12,318 bases of DNA from Candidatus Pelearchaeum sp. (GTDB lineage Archaea > Thermoproteota > Nitrososphaeria_A > Caldarchaeales > Caldarchaeaceae). The notes under the pieces are model-generated. The model searched no databases, had not been told where the DNA came from, and worked only from the letters and a program-made list of their open reading frames with translations. Made by a program: the position numbers and the translations under genes. Shown piece after piece: positions 1 through 6,696 of the stretch. How positions within the stretch are numbered: the first letter of the stretch is position 1; the number at the start of each line of letters is the position of its first letter. Where the stretch lies: assembly GCA_015520425.1 (NCBI GenBank), contig WAQC01000045.1, positions 1-12,318 on the forward strand. The letters are read 5' to 3'.

Positions 1-118
1 CAAGCCTTAATCTTAATTTCCTTGGGGAACTATCTATTATGAGTCATTTCTACTAATGGGTCCTAATGATATTTCAAAATTTTTCCACGAAAGTTTCTTC
101 AACTTTAGTAGCTCTTGG
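1..118. other. AT-rich stretch without an intact gene
   Basis: All minus-strand frames downstream of the broken toxin are interrupted by stops, and nothing recognisable is seen on the plus strand. It is probably decayed toxin sequence plus intergenic DNA, clearly more AT-rich than the rest of the window. Confidence 0.4.
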
Positions 119-265
119 TCATGAATATGCATGTATGATTGTTGGGTTTAGTGCAAGCCTGTTATCGGGGGATAGTTCTAGAAGCAGTCCCTTAAGCTTG
201 CTGTGCTCTGGATATGCGGGGTCAAGCGCATAGCATAATATGTTCGTGTCAAGTCCAGCAACCAT
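119..265 (-). pseudogene. Truncated PIN-domain toxin (VapC-like)
   Basis: An ATG at 263-265 follows the antitoxin stop by 6 bp and opens a 48-codon frame ending in TGA at 119-121. The product begins MVAGLDTNILCYALDP, the typical PIN-domain first strand with its metal-binding Asp (D6) and the DTNIL-x-YA motif, and continues to NPTIIHAYS where intact VapC proteins usually read like IIHE.YHTLV. A PIN nuclease needs about 120-140 residues and three or four acidic residues, so this piece should be inactive as an RNase. After the stop the same frame reads PRATKVEETFVEKF before another stop, which could be decayed toxin sequence. The order antitoxin then toxin, with close spacing, supports a former vapBC operon. 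Family assignment rests on the N-terminus only. Confidence 0.6.
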
Positions 266-271
266 ATATCC

Positions 272-517
272 TTAATCCCCTAACCATACCGATTTCATTT
301 TCTTTGGTTCCCAGTTTTCAGGTTTTCCTGTTCTCTGTGGTTCGGATGAGATAATGCGGCGAAATTCCTCCAAGAAGTTATGCTGTTTGGCTGGTATGAG
401 TAGGAAGCCTTCAGGTGTTCTCTTAAGTATTACTTCATCGCCTACCTCATCCCTTATGTCTGACGGTATGCTTAGCCGTCCCTTAGAGTCAATTTTAAGC
501 CTCAGTTCTTCCTTCAA
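272..517 (-). CDS. AbrB/SpoVT-fold antitoxin (VapB-like)
   Basis: This 81-residue protein has an N-terminal SpoVT-AbrB swapped-hairpin DNA-binding domain at about residues 5-44, with the hallmark IDSKGRLSIPSDIRDEVG followed by DEVILKRTPEGFLLIP. The C-terminal tail, rich in charged residues and ending in KMKSVWLGD, is the kind of segment that VapB antitoxins use to bind and block their PIN toxin. The start is TTG at 515-517. No strong ribosome binding site precedes it, but a TATA-like CTTAAA lies about 25 bp upstream, consistent with a leaderless message. A truncated PIN toxin follows after 6 bp. If still expressed, it probably binds its own promoter, and without its toxin it may act only as an orphan regulator or be drifting. 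The fold is clear; the toxin-antitoxin role is inferred from context. Confidence 0.85.
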   Translation of the reverse strand: MKEELRLKIDSKGRLSIPSDIRDEVGDEVILKRTPEGFLLIPAKQHNFLEEFRRIISSEPQRTGKPENWEPKKMKSVWLGD

Positions 518-539
518 GCCCTAATCTATGTTAAATGGG

Positions 540-545
540 TTTAAG
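540..545 (-). promoter_or_regulatory. Probable box A of the antitoxin gene
   Basis: On the minus strand this reads CTTAAA inside GGCTTAAACCC. Its centre is about 25 bp ahead of the TTG start, the spacing expected for a TATA box serving a leaderless archaeal message. It is a short weak motif, so the call is tentative. Confidence 0.35.
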
Positions 546-601
546 CCTAATTAAATTTTGCTGCTGATATGAGGGGCCTAACAAAATTTACTGTTAAACT
601 T

Positions 602-1372
602 TCACATGCGTACTTGTACGCCGCGTTTGGCTAGGTATTTTTTGACCTCTGTTATTGGGTGTTGGTTGTAGTGGAAGACCGACGCTGCCAGTGCCGCGTC
701 TGCCTTCCCCTCTGTTAGGACCTCGTACATGTGTGCTGGCTCTCCCGCGCCGCCGCTGGCTATTACTGGTATGCTCACCGCCTCCGCCACCATGCGTGTT
801 AGCTTGATGTCATAGCCCTCGCGTGTCCCGTCTTTGTCTATTGAGGTGAGCAGTATCTCCCCAGCCCCCAGCTCCTCCACGCGCCTAGCCCACTCAACGG
901 CGTCAAGCCCAGCAGGATTTCTGCCCCCGTGTGTATAGACCTCATAGCCCGACGGGAAGCCTGGGCTGGACTTCGCGTCTATTGCTACTACAATACACTG
1001 CGCCCCATAGGTTTCTGAGAGCTTCTTAACCAGTTTGGGCTCGCGGACTGCGGCGGTGTTTATTGAGACCTTATCAGCGCCGTTGTGTAGGACCATGTCG
1101 GCGTCTTCGGGAGACCTTATCCCGCCGCCCACCGTGAAGGGGATGTTAATCACCGAAGCAACGCTGCGCACCACGTTGACGAGTATGTCGCGCTTCTCCA
1201 CGGATGCTGTTATGTCTAGGAAGACCAGCTCGTCGGCGCCTTCCTCGGAGTAGCGGCTCGCCAGCTCATCTGGCCTGCCAGCGTCGCGTAGCTCCCTGAA
1301 CATGCGTCCCTTAACCACGCGCCCCTGGTCAACGTCAAGGCAGGGGATTATGCGCTTGCTTAGAGGCATCAT
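602..1372 (-). CDS. hisF: Imidazole glycerol phosphate synthase cyclase subunit HisF
   Basis: HisF uses ammonia delivered by the glutaminase HisH to convert PRFAR into imidazole glycerol phosphate and AICAR, joining histidine and purine synthesis in the cytoplasm. The 256-residue length fits the (beta/alpha)8-barrel family. The opening KRIIPCLDVDQGRVVKG carries the catalytic Asp (D13, equivalent to D11 in Thermotoga), and VVAIDAK carries the second one (D132). The phosphate-binding loops GGGIRS (82-87) and ASGGAG (205-210) are intact. Two adjacent ATG codons (1370-1372 and 1367-1369) could start it. It follows the amidotransferase-GXGXG gene by 29 bp and is the last gene of the glutamate synthase cluster. 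No hisH lies in the window, so its glutaminase partner must be encoded elsewhere. Confidence 0.97.
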   Translation of the reverse strand: MMPLSKRIIPCLDVDQGRVVKGRMFRELRDAGRPDELASRYSEEGADELVFLDITASVEKRDILVNVVRSVASVINIPFTVGGGIRSPEDADMVLHNGADKVSINTAAVREPKLVKKLSETYGAQCIVVAIDAKSSPGFPSGYEVYTHGGRNPAGLDAVEWARRVEELGAGEILLTSIDKDGTREGYDIKLTRMVAEAVSIPVIASGGAGEPAHMYEVLTEGKADAALAASVFHYNQHPITEVKKYLAKRGVQVRM

Positions 1373-1401
1373 GGATAGTTGTTAGAGCCTGCTCATAAAC
1401 G

Positions 1402-3435
1402 CTAATGCTTCCTCTGGGGAGTTATGACCGTGAACTCCGACTCCAACAAGCGCTGCAGTAGCTGCTCCCCTAGGTGGAACTCGGCGAAGAATCTGCGTAG
1501 CCTCCCGCCCAGTAGTGCTAGGTCCTCGTCCCCCAGCCTGCGATACTCAACGCGGGGCGGTGAGAAGTACTTGTTTATGAAGAGCTTGCTTATCCTGCTC
1601 AGGGCTTTGGGCTGGAGACGCTGCTCTAGCATGGAGTATGTTATTGCTTTCTCCCTGGATAGCTCCTCATACGTCTCGGCGTCCACCAGCCCTTCCATGA
1701 CTAGGCCGCGAAGATATTGGAGTGTGTCTGTCTTTGGTGGGTGGAGGCCGATTCTCCACTGCTCAACCCTGCCGCGTATGTAGATTCTCCCGCCTACCAT
1801 CCCAGTGGCGACATACTTGCCCACCAGCGGCTTGTCCTCATGCTCCATGGCGTCTAGGCCGAGTATCATCACCACGCCGCCAGCCATGTACTCGCCTAAG
1901 TAGTCGTCAGCCCTGCCGCCCACTATGAGGAACGGCTTCCTGTCCTGGAACTCGCGCATCTGTATCGCAGCCCTATTCCCGACATTCCCCCGCACGAATA
2001 TCTCGCCATCCTGGAATGCTTGCGCAATCACGTCGCGCGCGTCGCCGTGAATTACTACGCGGCCGCCATACATGGCGTCGGCGACATCATCCTCGGCATT
2101 ACCATAGACGTATATCTCAGCACCCTTGTTGAAGTTGGCTAGACAGTTCCCAGGGGTTCCGTAGATGTGTAGCCTTGAGCCTGCTGGTATATTCACTCCG
2201 AGGTAGCGCTGGCCTCTCACGTTCTTGACATGAACCTCGCGCGCACCGTTGTTGAGCGCCTCTCTTATCCTCCTGTTCAGCTCCGCGTATCCCATGCCCT
2301 CAGCGTCTATCGCATGCGTAGGCGCTTGGTGCGTGCAGTAGCTTCGGAAGAATAGCTCATAATCCTCGCGGCCGCTGTGTATTATCCCGCGCTTAAGCGA
2401 TGCTAGGAGGTAGCCGCCTGGCTTTACAGTCCATACCCGCGCTTCGCTGGATAGTGTTCTTATCTCAGCCTCCTCGCTCGCGACGTATATGCGCTCACCG
2501 TCCTCGCCCACGACGAGTGGCCTAAACTTAGACCTATCAGCGAGGGCGAGCATGTAGATGTCGTCGCCATCGCAGTAGCCTGCTACTACGCTGAACGGCC
2601 CATCCAAGGGAGCGCCGCGATGCGCTATTATCCTCCCCATACCGCTGTCCTCAGCCTCGTATGGGTTGCAGAGTATCTCGGCGGCCTCCTCTATCGCGAG
2701 CCCCTTGACGCGGGTTAGGTGGTCTAGGAGATATGCCATGACCTCGCTATCCGTTCCGACGAAGCTCGTGTAGCCGCGGTAGCGGAGATACTCCATGTTG
2801 GCGCCGTATGAGCTTACATCACCATTATGCGCTATTGCCCATTCGTTGGCTGCGAAGGGGTGCGACCAGATTGGGTAGATTCCAGGCGAGTTCGTGGGCT
2901 GGCGGGTGTGCGCTATCCATAGGTCAGCCTCCACGCCGCGCTCCACAAGCCTGAAATCCACGCACACATCTTCAGGGTATCCGACGCCTTTACAGACATC
3001 CACATACCTGCCCCACGAGTATATCCTCCCCCTTATCTCGCCCTGCATGAGGGCTTCATTCACCCTAGCAACGGCGTTGGTGAGAGCTTCGCGTGAGGGA
3101 GCGTCGGCCAGAGCAGCCCATGAGCGTAGCTTGGAAGCTCCAGAGTCGTCGTATCCAAGCTCCCTGCGAAGCACAACACCATACTCGGCCAGCATCTGCT
3201 TAACAGTCTCCAAAGTCTCCACACCATCTACAAACACCTTGATACGGTAATGGCTGTTGTCTCCGTCTATGTTGTATGCGGCAAACCCAGCGCCCAGCTT
3301 ACTGCCTCTAAACCTGACGCACTCAATAGAGCCTAGAGCCTCCTGCGCGCGGATTTTAGCGGCGTCTCTCTTCCTCAGTATTCCTAGGATGCCGCAGCCA
3401 GACTTAACCGTAGGAAGCTCGTCTAGGAAGCTCAT
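1402..3435 (-). CDS. Glutamate synthase, fused glutaminase (class II) and GXGXG domains
   Basis: This 677-residue protein joins two of the three parts of a glutamate synthase large chain. Residues 14 to about 370 form a class II (Ntn) glutamine amidotransferase: SGCGILGIL holds the candidate nucleophile C14, HTRQPTNS (176-183) the glutamine-binding Arg, and AHNGDV (202-207) and GTDSE (227-231) the oxyanion and substrate residues. Residues about 395-565 form the GXGXG beta-helix, with repeated glycine turns such as YGTPGN, YGNAEDD, HGDARD and RGNVGN. A C-terminal helical tail of about 110 residues follows. Because this family needs an N-terminal Cys, 13 residues must be removed, as in the propeptides of bacterial GltB. 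The FMN domain is missing here but is encoded two genes upstream. The ATG is preceded by GGTGAGAG, which overlaps the stop of the previous gene. Role: hydrolyse glutamine and pass ammonia to the FMN subunit. Confidence 0.92.
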   Translation of the reverse strand: MSFLDELPTVKSGCGILGILRKRDAAKIRAQEALGSIECVRFRGSKLGAGFAAYNIDGDNSHYRIKVFVDGVETLETVKQMLAEYGVVLRRELGYDDSGASKLRSWAALADAPSREALTNAVARVNEALMQGEIRGRIYSWGRYVDVCKGVGYPEDVCVDFRLVERGVEADLWIAHTRQPTNSPGIYPIWSHPFAANEWAIAHNGDVSSYGANMEYLRYRGYTSFVGTDSEVMAYLLDHLTRVKGLAIEEAAEILCNPYEAEDSGMGRIIAHRGAPLDGPFSVVAGYCDGDDIYMLALADRSKFRPLVVGEDGERIYVASEEAEIRTLSSEARVWTVKPGGYLLASLKRGIIHSGREDYELFFRSYCTHQAPTHAIDAEGMGYAELNRRIREALNNGAREVHVKNVRGQRYLGVNIPAGSRLHIYGTPGNCLANFNKGAEIYVYGNAEDDVADAMYGGRVVIHGDARDVIAQAFQDGEIFVRGNVGNRAAIQMREFQDRKPFLIVGGRADDYLGEYMAGGVVMILGLDAMEHEDKPLVGKYVATGMVGGRIYIRGRVEQWRIGLHPPKTDTLQYLRGLVMEGLVDAETYEELSREKAITYSMLEQRLQPKALSRISKLFINKYFSPPRVEYRRLGDEDLALLGGRLRRFFAEFHLGEQLLQRLLESEFTVITPQRKH

Positions 3436-3442
3436 AACTCTC

Positions 3443-4468
3443 TCACCCTACGCCAGCGGGCTTAACCCCAAGCCGTCTGCGCAGAGAAGGCTCAAGCCGT
3501 ATAGCCCTGAAAAGCTCGCGGTTCCCTATGATTGACGTATAGACGCAGCTCACCCCAGCGGCTCCTGCCAAGAGCTTAATCTCCTTCTGCACGGCTAGGA
3601 TGAAGTTCTCCATCAGCTCTTGCATGTTCTCAGGTGAGCGCCCCTCCCTGAAGCCAGTAGCCACGAGCATGGCCTCGCCTAGGGTTGCGCAGTCAGCGCC
3701 TAGGCCAAGAAGCTTGAACACGTCATCAGACCCCCTAATACGCGGGCTACACGCAACAACGCTCACCCTATTCCTCACAGGCTCGCCATCTTCCTTGATG
3801 CTCTTGAAAGCCCTATCAACGTCCGAGACGGCCAGCTCCAGGGGGCTCTCCCTGCTCGCGGGTAGTGTCTCATCTATGACCACACCACCAAAGCCAGCGG
3901 CTATACATCTCTCAAGAAGAGCATGGCTCACCGCCGTTGGTATTCGCAGGAGCTTAACGCACTCAAGTCTGCGCAGAGCGCTATGCTCCCATAGGCTATC
4001 ATAATCAACCACCACGCCAGCATAGCCCAGGCCATCCTCATAATGAGGAGCGTCAACAACTACGCGCTCGGCATATCGCTCAAGCCCCGCTGGCAGCGCT
4101 CTACGCAGATAAGCCAAGACACCCATGTTATACGAAGCCCTAACCAGAGCCTCCACAACAGCGTCAGAAACCCCTGGCCTCTCCTCAACAACCAAGGGCA
4201 GGGAGAGCCTAATCAAACCACCAGCGAGGAAGGCGTATGTCTCAATAGGCTCGCGGTAGGGGTCTATGCTGGGCCGCGTGACTTGGGCGCCGTCGCTGAC
4301 CAAGTGGTCTGTGATGAAGACTGGGTTCTCCACCAGAGGTGGGCCTGTGCTTCCCATGCTGGTTATCACTGCCTCGCCTGGCGTCTTGCCTGCTGCTCCC
4401 GACATCTCTTGGAGGTGTTTAACCCTCCGCCTACTCCAGACTGCTGTCTCCAAGGCTCCGTAAAACAC
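3443..4468 (-). CDS. Diverged glutamate synthase FMN-domain paralog, probably non-catalytic
   Basis: This 341-residue protein aligns by eye with the FMN subunit encoded just upstream. ELAVSDVDRAFK (211-222) matches EIAVPAVDRLLR, FKLLGLGADCATLGEAML (251-268) matches AKLIALGADCVSIGTAAL, and the C-terminal AVQKEIKLLAGAAGV (292-306) matches the helix after the cluster in the family. SIDPYREPIET (67-77) resembles the segment before the barrel in many archaeal glutamate synthases. The catalytic motifs are gone: no GDMSFGALS, GTGEGG, GQGAKPG or DGQGAGTG, and no C-x5-C-x4-C cluster, only scattered Cys. It is therefore unlikely to bind FMN or [3Fe-4S] in the usual way. Start is GTG, 7 bp after the upstream stop, and its own stop is 7 bp before the amidotransferase gene, so it is probably co-translated. 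A structural or regulatory subunit is my best guess; a decaying duplicate is less likely because the frame is intact and long. Confidence 0.75.
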   Translation of the reverse strand: MFYGALETAVWSRRRVKHLQEMSGAAGKTPGEAVITSMGSTGPPLVENPVFITDHLVSDGAQVTRPSIDPYREPIETYAFLAGGLIRLSLPLVVEERPGVSDAVVEALVRASYNMGVLAYLRRALPAGLERYAERVVVDAPHYEDGLGYAGVVVDYDSLWEHSALRRLECVKLLRIPTAVSHALLERCIAAGFGGVVIDETLPASRESPLELAVSDVDRAFKSIKEDGEPVRNRVSVVACSPRIRGSDDVFKLLGLGADCATLGEAMLVATGFREGRSPENMQELMENFILAVQKEIKLLAGAAGVSCVYTSIIGNRELFRAIRLEPSLRRRLGVKPAGVG

Positions 4469-4475
4469 CCCACAG

Positions 4476-5786
4476 CTAAGAGGGCTCTACACCAAGTATC
4501 GCCGCTGTCTCCTCATCAACGCCGCGAGCAGTTAGAAGCTCACGCCGCCCGCGAAGCTCCTCAATACTACCAACGCCAACCCTATCCATAATCAGCCTAA
4601 GCTCGGCGGTCCATCCGCGGATTAGGTTGACCGTCCACTGCGTAGCCATGTCAAGCGAGAGAACCTTCGTCGGGTTCTCTGTTATCTTGTTGGTTATCAC
4701 GGCTGGGCAGAACCCCAGGTGGCAGCGGTGAACCATTATACAGCCCATCCCGATTAGGGCTGCCGTGCCTATGGAGACGCAGTCAGCCCCAAGCGCTATG
4801 AGCTTCGCAGTGTCCTCAGCGCTGCTCACGCGGCCCGCCGCTATTATTGAGAAACCATCACGCAGCCCCTCGCGGCGCAGTAGCCTATCAACCGCTGGCA
4901 CCGCAATCTCTATCGGCAACCCCACGTTATCGCGGATAACCTCAGGCGTAGCCCCAGTCCCAGCCCCCTGGCCGTCCATGATAATACCATCAGCACCCAT
5001 ACGCGCCACGCCAGAGGCTATGTATGTGATGTAGTTGGTAACAGCGACCTTGACGAAGACAGGCTTGCCAGTCGCCTCCTTCAACGCCCAGATGCGCTGG
5101 CCTAGGTCTTCTATTGAGTAAATATCATGGTGGGGCGCTGGTGAGATTGCGTCAGTGCCGACTGGTATTCGCCGCGTCATGCTTATCGGCTCCGTAACCT
5201 TCACGCCTGGCAGGTGGCCCCCTATCCCTGGCTTGGCTCCCTGGCCTATCTTAATCACAATCCCCAAACCCGTGTTGAGCACGTCAATATCAACGCCGAA
5301 CCTCGCTGATGCCCACTGGACTGTTATCCTCTTACATTTCCTCACCTCTGGGTGGAGGCCGCCCTCGCCTGTGCCAGTGAGCGCGCCCGTTATGTCTGCT
5401 GCGCGCGCAAGCGCTATGTTCGGAACGCCGCTCAGCGCCCCGAATGACATATCACCAAGATAGATTGGGGTGGTTAGCTCAATCCCACCATAGGCGAGGA
5501 GCGTCCTAGTGCTTACTCCATCAACATCGCCCAGCTCCCCGCCATCACCACGCTCAGCAAGAAATGAAATCCTATCAAGAATCCTGTTAGACTCATGCTT
5601 ATACGGGTCCCATACCCATGCTGGCCTGCCGAAGCGCGCCAGCTGCCTGATATGCTCTATCTTACGCGCATCCCAGAACTCTTTATCCTCCTGCGGCGGG
5701 ATGCGCAGGTAGTCCTGTACCATCTTCGGCTCTAGCGTTGTTCTTGACATGGCTGCCGCCGTTGGGGTTTCAAGCACCATACTCAA
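4476..5786 (-). CDS. gltB: Glutamate synthase FMN/[3Fe-4S] domain subunit
   Basis: This is the synthase half of the split glutamate synthase, where 2-oxoglutarate and ammonia become glutamate on FMN. The barrel core runs from about residue 100: GDMSFGALS (111-119), GTGEGG (138-143), GQGAKPGIGGHLPG (181-194), HHDIYSIEDL (219-228), the FMN-contacting KVAV (246-249) and DGQGAGTG (271-278). Cysteines C349, C355 and C360 in the C-x5-C-x4-C arrangement are the [3Fe-4S] ligands. There is no ferredoxin domain and no NAD(P)H subunit (GltD) nearby, so the electron donor is unknown, perhaps ferredoxin. The longest frame starts with TTG at 5786 and an ATG lies at 5780, but a good box A at 5790-5797 predicts transcription starting near 5768. 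The ATG at 5750 (MSRTTLEPK) is thus the better start, giving 424 residues. It is the first gene of the tight three-gene set. Confidence 0.93.
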   Translation of the reverse strand: MSMVLETPTAAAMSRTTLEPKMVQDYLRIPPQEDKEFWDARKIEHIRQLARFGRPAWVWDPYKHESNRILDRISFLAERGDGGELGDVDGVSTRTLLAYGGIELTTPIYLGDMSFGALSGVPNIALARAADITGALTGTGEGGLHPEVRKCKRITVQWASARFGVDIDVLNTGLGIVIKIGQGAKPGIGGHLPGVKVTEPISMTRRIPVGTDAISPAPHHDIYSIEDLGQRIWALKEATGKPVFVKVAVTNYITYIASGVARMGADGIIMDGQGAGTGATPEVIRDNVGLPIEIAVPAVDRLLRREGLRDGFSIIAAGRVSSAEDTAKLIALGADCVSIGTAALIGMGCIMVHRCHLGFCPAVITNKITENPTKVLSLDMATQWTVNLIRGWTAELRLIMDRVGVGSIEELRGRRELLTARGVDEETAAILGVEPS

Positions 5787-5789
5787 CGC

Positions 5790-5797
5790 TATTTAAA
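5790..5797 (-). promoter_or_regulatory. Box A (TTTAAATA) of the glutamate synthase operon
   Basis: On the minus strand the region reads GGTTTAAATAGCG, a close match to the archaeal TATA consensus. It is only 8-14 bp from the TTG (5786) and ATG (5780) candidates, so transcription should begin inside that reading frame and point to the ATG at 5750 as the start. Confidence 0.6.
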
Positions 5798-5814
5798 CCT
5801 TAATCATACATGCC

Positions 5815-5832
5815 AAAAATCTATAACAAAAA
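5815..5832 (-). terminator. Possible oligo-T terminator after hisA
   Basis: On the minus strand two T5 runs (at 5828-5832 and 5815-5819) lie 58-75 bp past the hisA stop and before the next box A. Short U-runs can end archaeal transcripts without a hairpin, so hisA and the glutamate synthase genes may be partly separate units. Evidence is base composition only. Confidence 0.3.
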
Positions 5833-5851
5833 CCAGCAAAACACCATAAAA

Positions 5852-5878
5852 TTGACGATTTTTATCGGCAGTATGACG
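5852..5878. promoter_or_regulatory. Candidate operator upstream of the glutamate synthase operon
   Basis: The plus strand holds TTGACG (5852-5857; CGTCAA on the other strand) and GTATGACG (5871-5878, followed by CTGAA). Both words recur in the glnA upstream region, where GTATGACG is followed by TGAA. They sit 55-80 bp upstream of the box A at 5790-5797. A shared nitrogen-responsive factor is possible, but the words are short. Confidence 0.3.
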
Positions 5879-5889
5879 CTGAACGATGA

Positions 5890-6630
5890 TTAATATCCTT
5901 TACTCCTGCCCAACAGCCCAAGCCGCTTAAGGTCTGCGATGCTTACCGCGCCCTCGTATATTGCTTTTCCGAGTATCGCTCCTCCGAAACCCATGTCGCG
6001 GAGCTTCAGCACGTCTTCAACGCTCGCTATCCCCCCAGCCACGAGGATTCGGCCGCGCAGCTCGTCTGGTATTGTGCGCAGTGTTGCCTCGTCTATTCCG
6101 CGCAGCGTTCCATCGCGAGATGTGCTCGTGGTCATGAATAGCTCAAACCCCAGCGCCGAAATCTCGCGCAGAGCATCTACTAGCTTATACCCAGCTCCGC
6201 TCCTCCAGCCATAGATAAGCACCTCGCCATTCTCGTCAAAGTCTAGGGCGGCGACAACCCTATCTCCCCCAAGCTCCCTCAATATCGCTAGGGCAGTATC
6301 ACGCTGCTTGAAGATTATGCTTGAGATTATCACGCGCGCAGCTCCTAGTTGTATTAGCCTCTCGGCGCGCTCAAGGCTTCTCACACCACCGCCGACCTGC
6401 GCTGGTATCTCTGAAGAGTTAATCACACGTCCTATCACGCTAAGATTATCCCCACCACCCAGCGCTGCGTCAATATCTACAATATGCAACATGCCGAACC
6501 CAGCCCTGCTCCACAGCCTAGCATACTCCTCTGGGCTCTTCTCGTAGAACCTCGCCGCGCGCGGGTCGCCGCGCGTTAGGCGCGCAACCCTGCCCCCAAC
6601 CAAGTCAATGCTCGCCAGAACCTCAAACAT
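5890..6630 (-). CDS. hisA: ProFAR isomerase HisA
   Basis: HisA is the phosphoribosylformimino-AICAR-P isomerase, which makes PRFAR, the substrate of the HisF encoded at the far end of this cluster. The 246-residue (beta/alpha)8 barrel starts MFEVLASIDLVGGRVARLTRG with catalytic D9, and AALDFDENGEVLIYGW carries the second Asp (D130). Phosphate loops are QVGGGVRS (78-85) and VAGGIAS (197-203), and SRDGTLRGID (171-180) is the late-barrel signature. The usual TDI before this signature is TSTS here, with the RDGT Asp kept. The ATG at 6628-6630 has no ribosome binding site but lies about 28 bp from a TATA box, typical of a leaderless archaeal gene. A 103-bp gap separates it from the glutamate synthase genes on the same strand. 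Confidence 0.95.
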   Translation of the reverse strand: MFEVLASIDLVGGRVARLTRGDPRAARFYEKSPEEYARLWSRAGFGMLHIVDIDAALGGGDNLSVIGRVINSSEIPAQVGGGVRSLERAERLIQLGAARVIISSIIFKQRDTALAILRELGGDRVVAALDFDENGEVLIYGWRSGAGYKLVDALREISALGFELFMTTSTSRDGTLRGIDEATLRTIPDELRGRILVAGGIASVEDVLKLRDMGFGGAILGKAIYEGAVSIADLKRLGLLGRSKGY

Positions 6631-6654
6631 CCTAGAGTTCTTCGTGGTGAATGA

Positions 6655-6662
6655 TTATATAA
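6655..6662. promoter_or_regulatory. Palindromic TATA box between divergent hisA and thioredoxin operon
   Basis: TTATATAA reads the same on both strands. Its centre is about 28 bp from the hisA ATG on the minus strand, fitting a leaderless start, and about 38 bp from the ATG at 6697 on the plus strand. The plus-strand message would then have a leader of roughly 10-15 bases with the GGGGGAGG ribosome binding site at 6681-6688. One box A could serve both directions. Confidence 0.5.
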
Positions 6663-6696
6663 CGTAGCCTCACAGTCCTAGGGGGAGGCTTCTGGC

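Noticed and set aside
579..596. TAACA...TGTTA inverted repeat after hisF as a terminator hairpin
   Set aside because: The stem is only 5 bp of A/T-rich pairs and there is no clean U-run beside it, so it is not supported as a terminator.
1424..1783. 119-codon open frame on the plus strand
   Set aside because: Antisense to the C-terminus of the amidotransferase-GXGXG gene; Ser- and Arg-rich shadow without family signature.
3600..4004. 134-codon open frame on the plus strand
   Set aside because: Antisense to the FMN-domain paralog, with no recognisable motif or ribosome binding site; the minus-strand frame matches a known family.
4043..4591. 182-codon open frame on the plus strand
   Set aside because: It lies antisense to the end of the FMN subunit gene and the start of its paralog, shows no family signature and has odd composition; it is a by-product of GC-rich codon use on the other strand.
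6110..6135. TSTS in place of the usual TDI before the RDGT motif of HisA as a sign of inactivity
   Set aside because: Both catalytic Asp, the Thr ahead of the motif and the RDGT Asp are kept, and this position varies in HisA proteins, so the enzyme is probably active.
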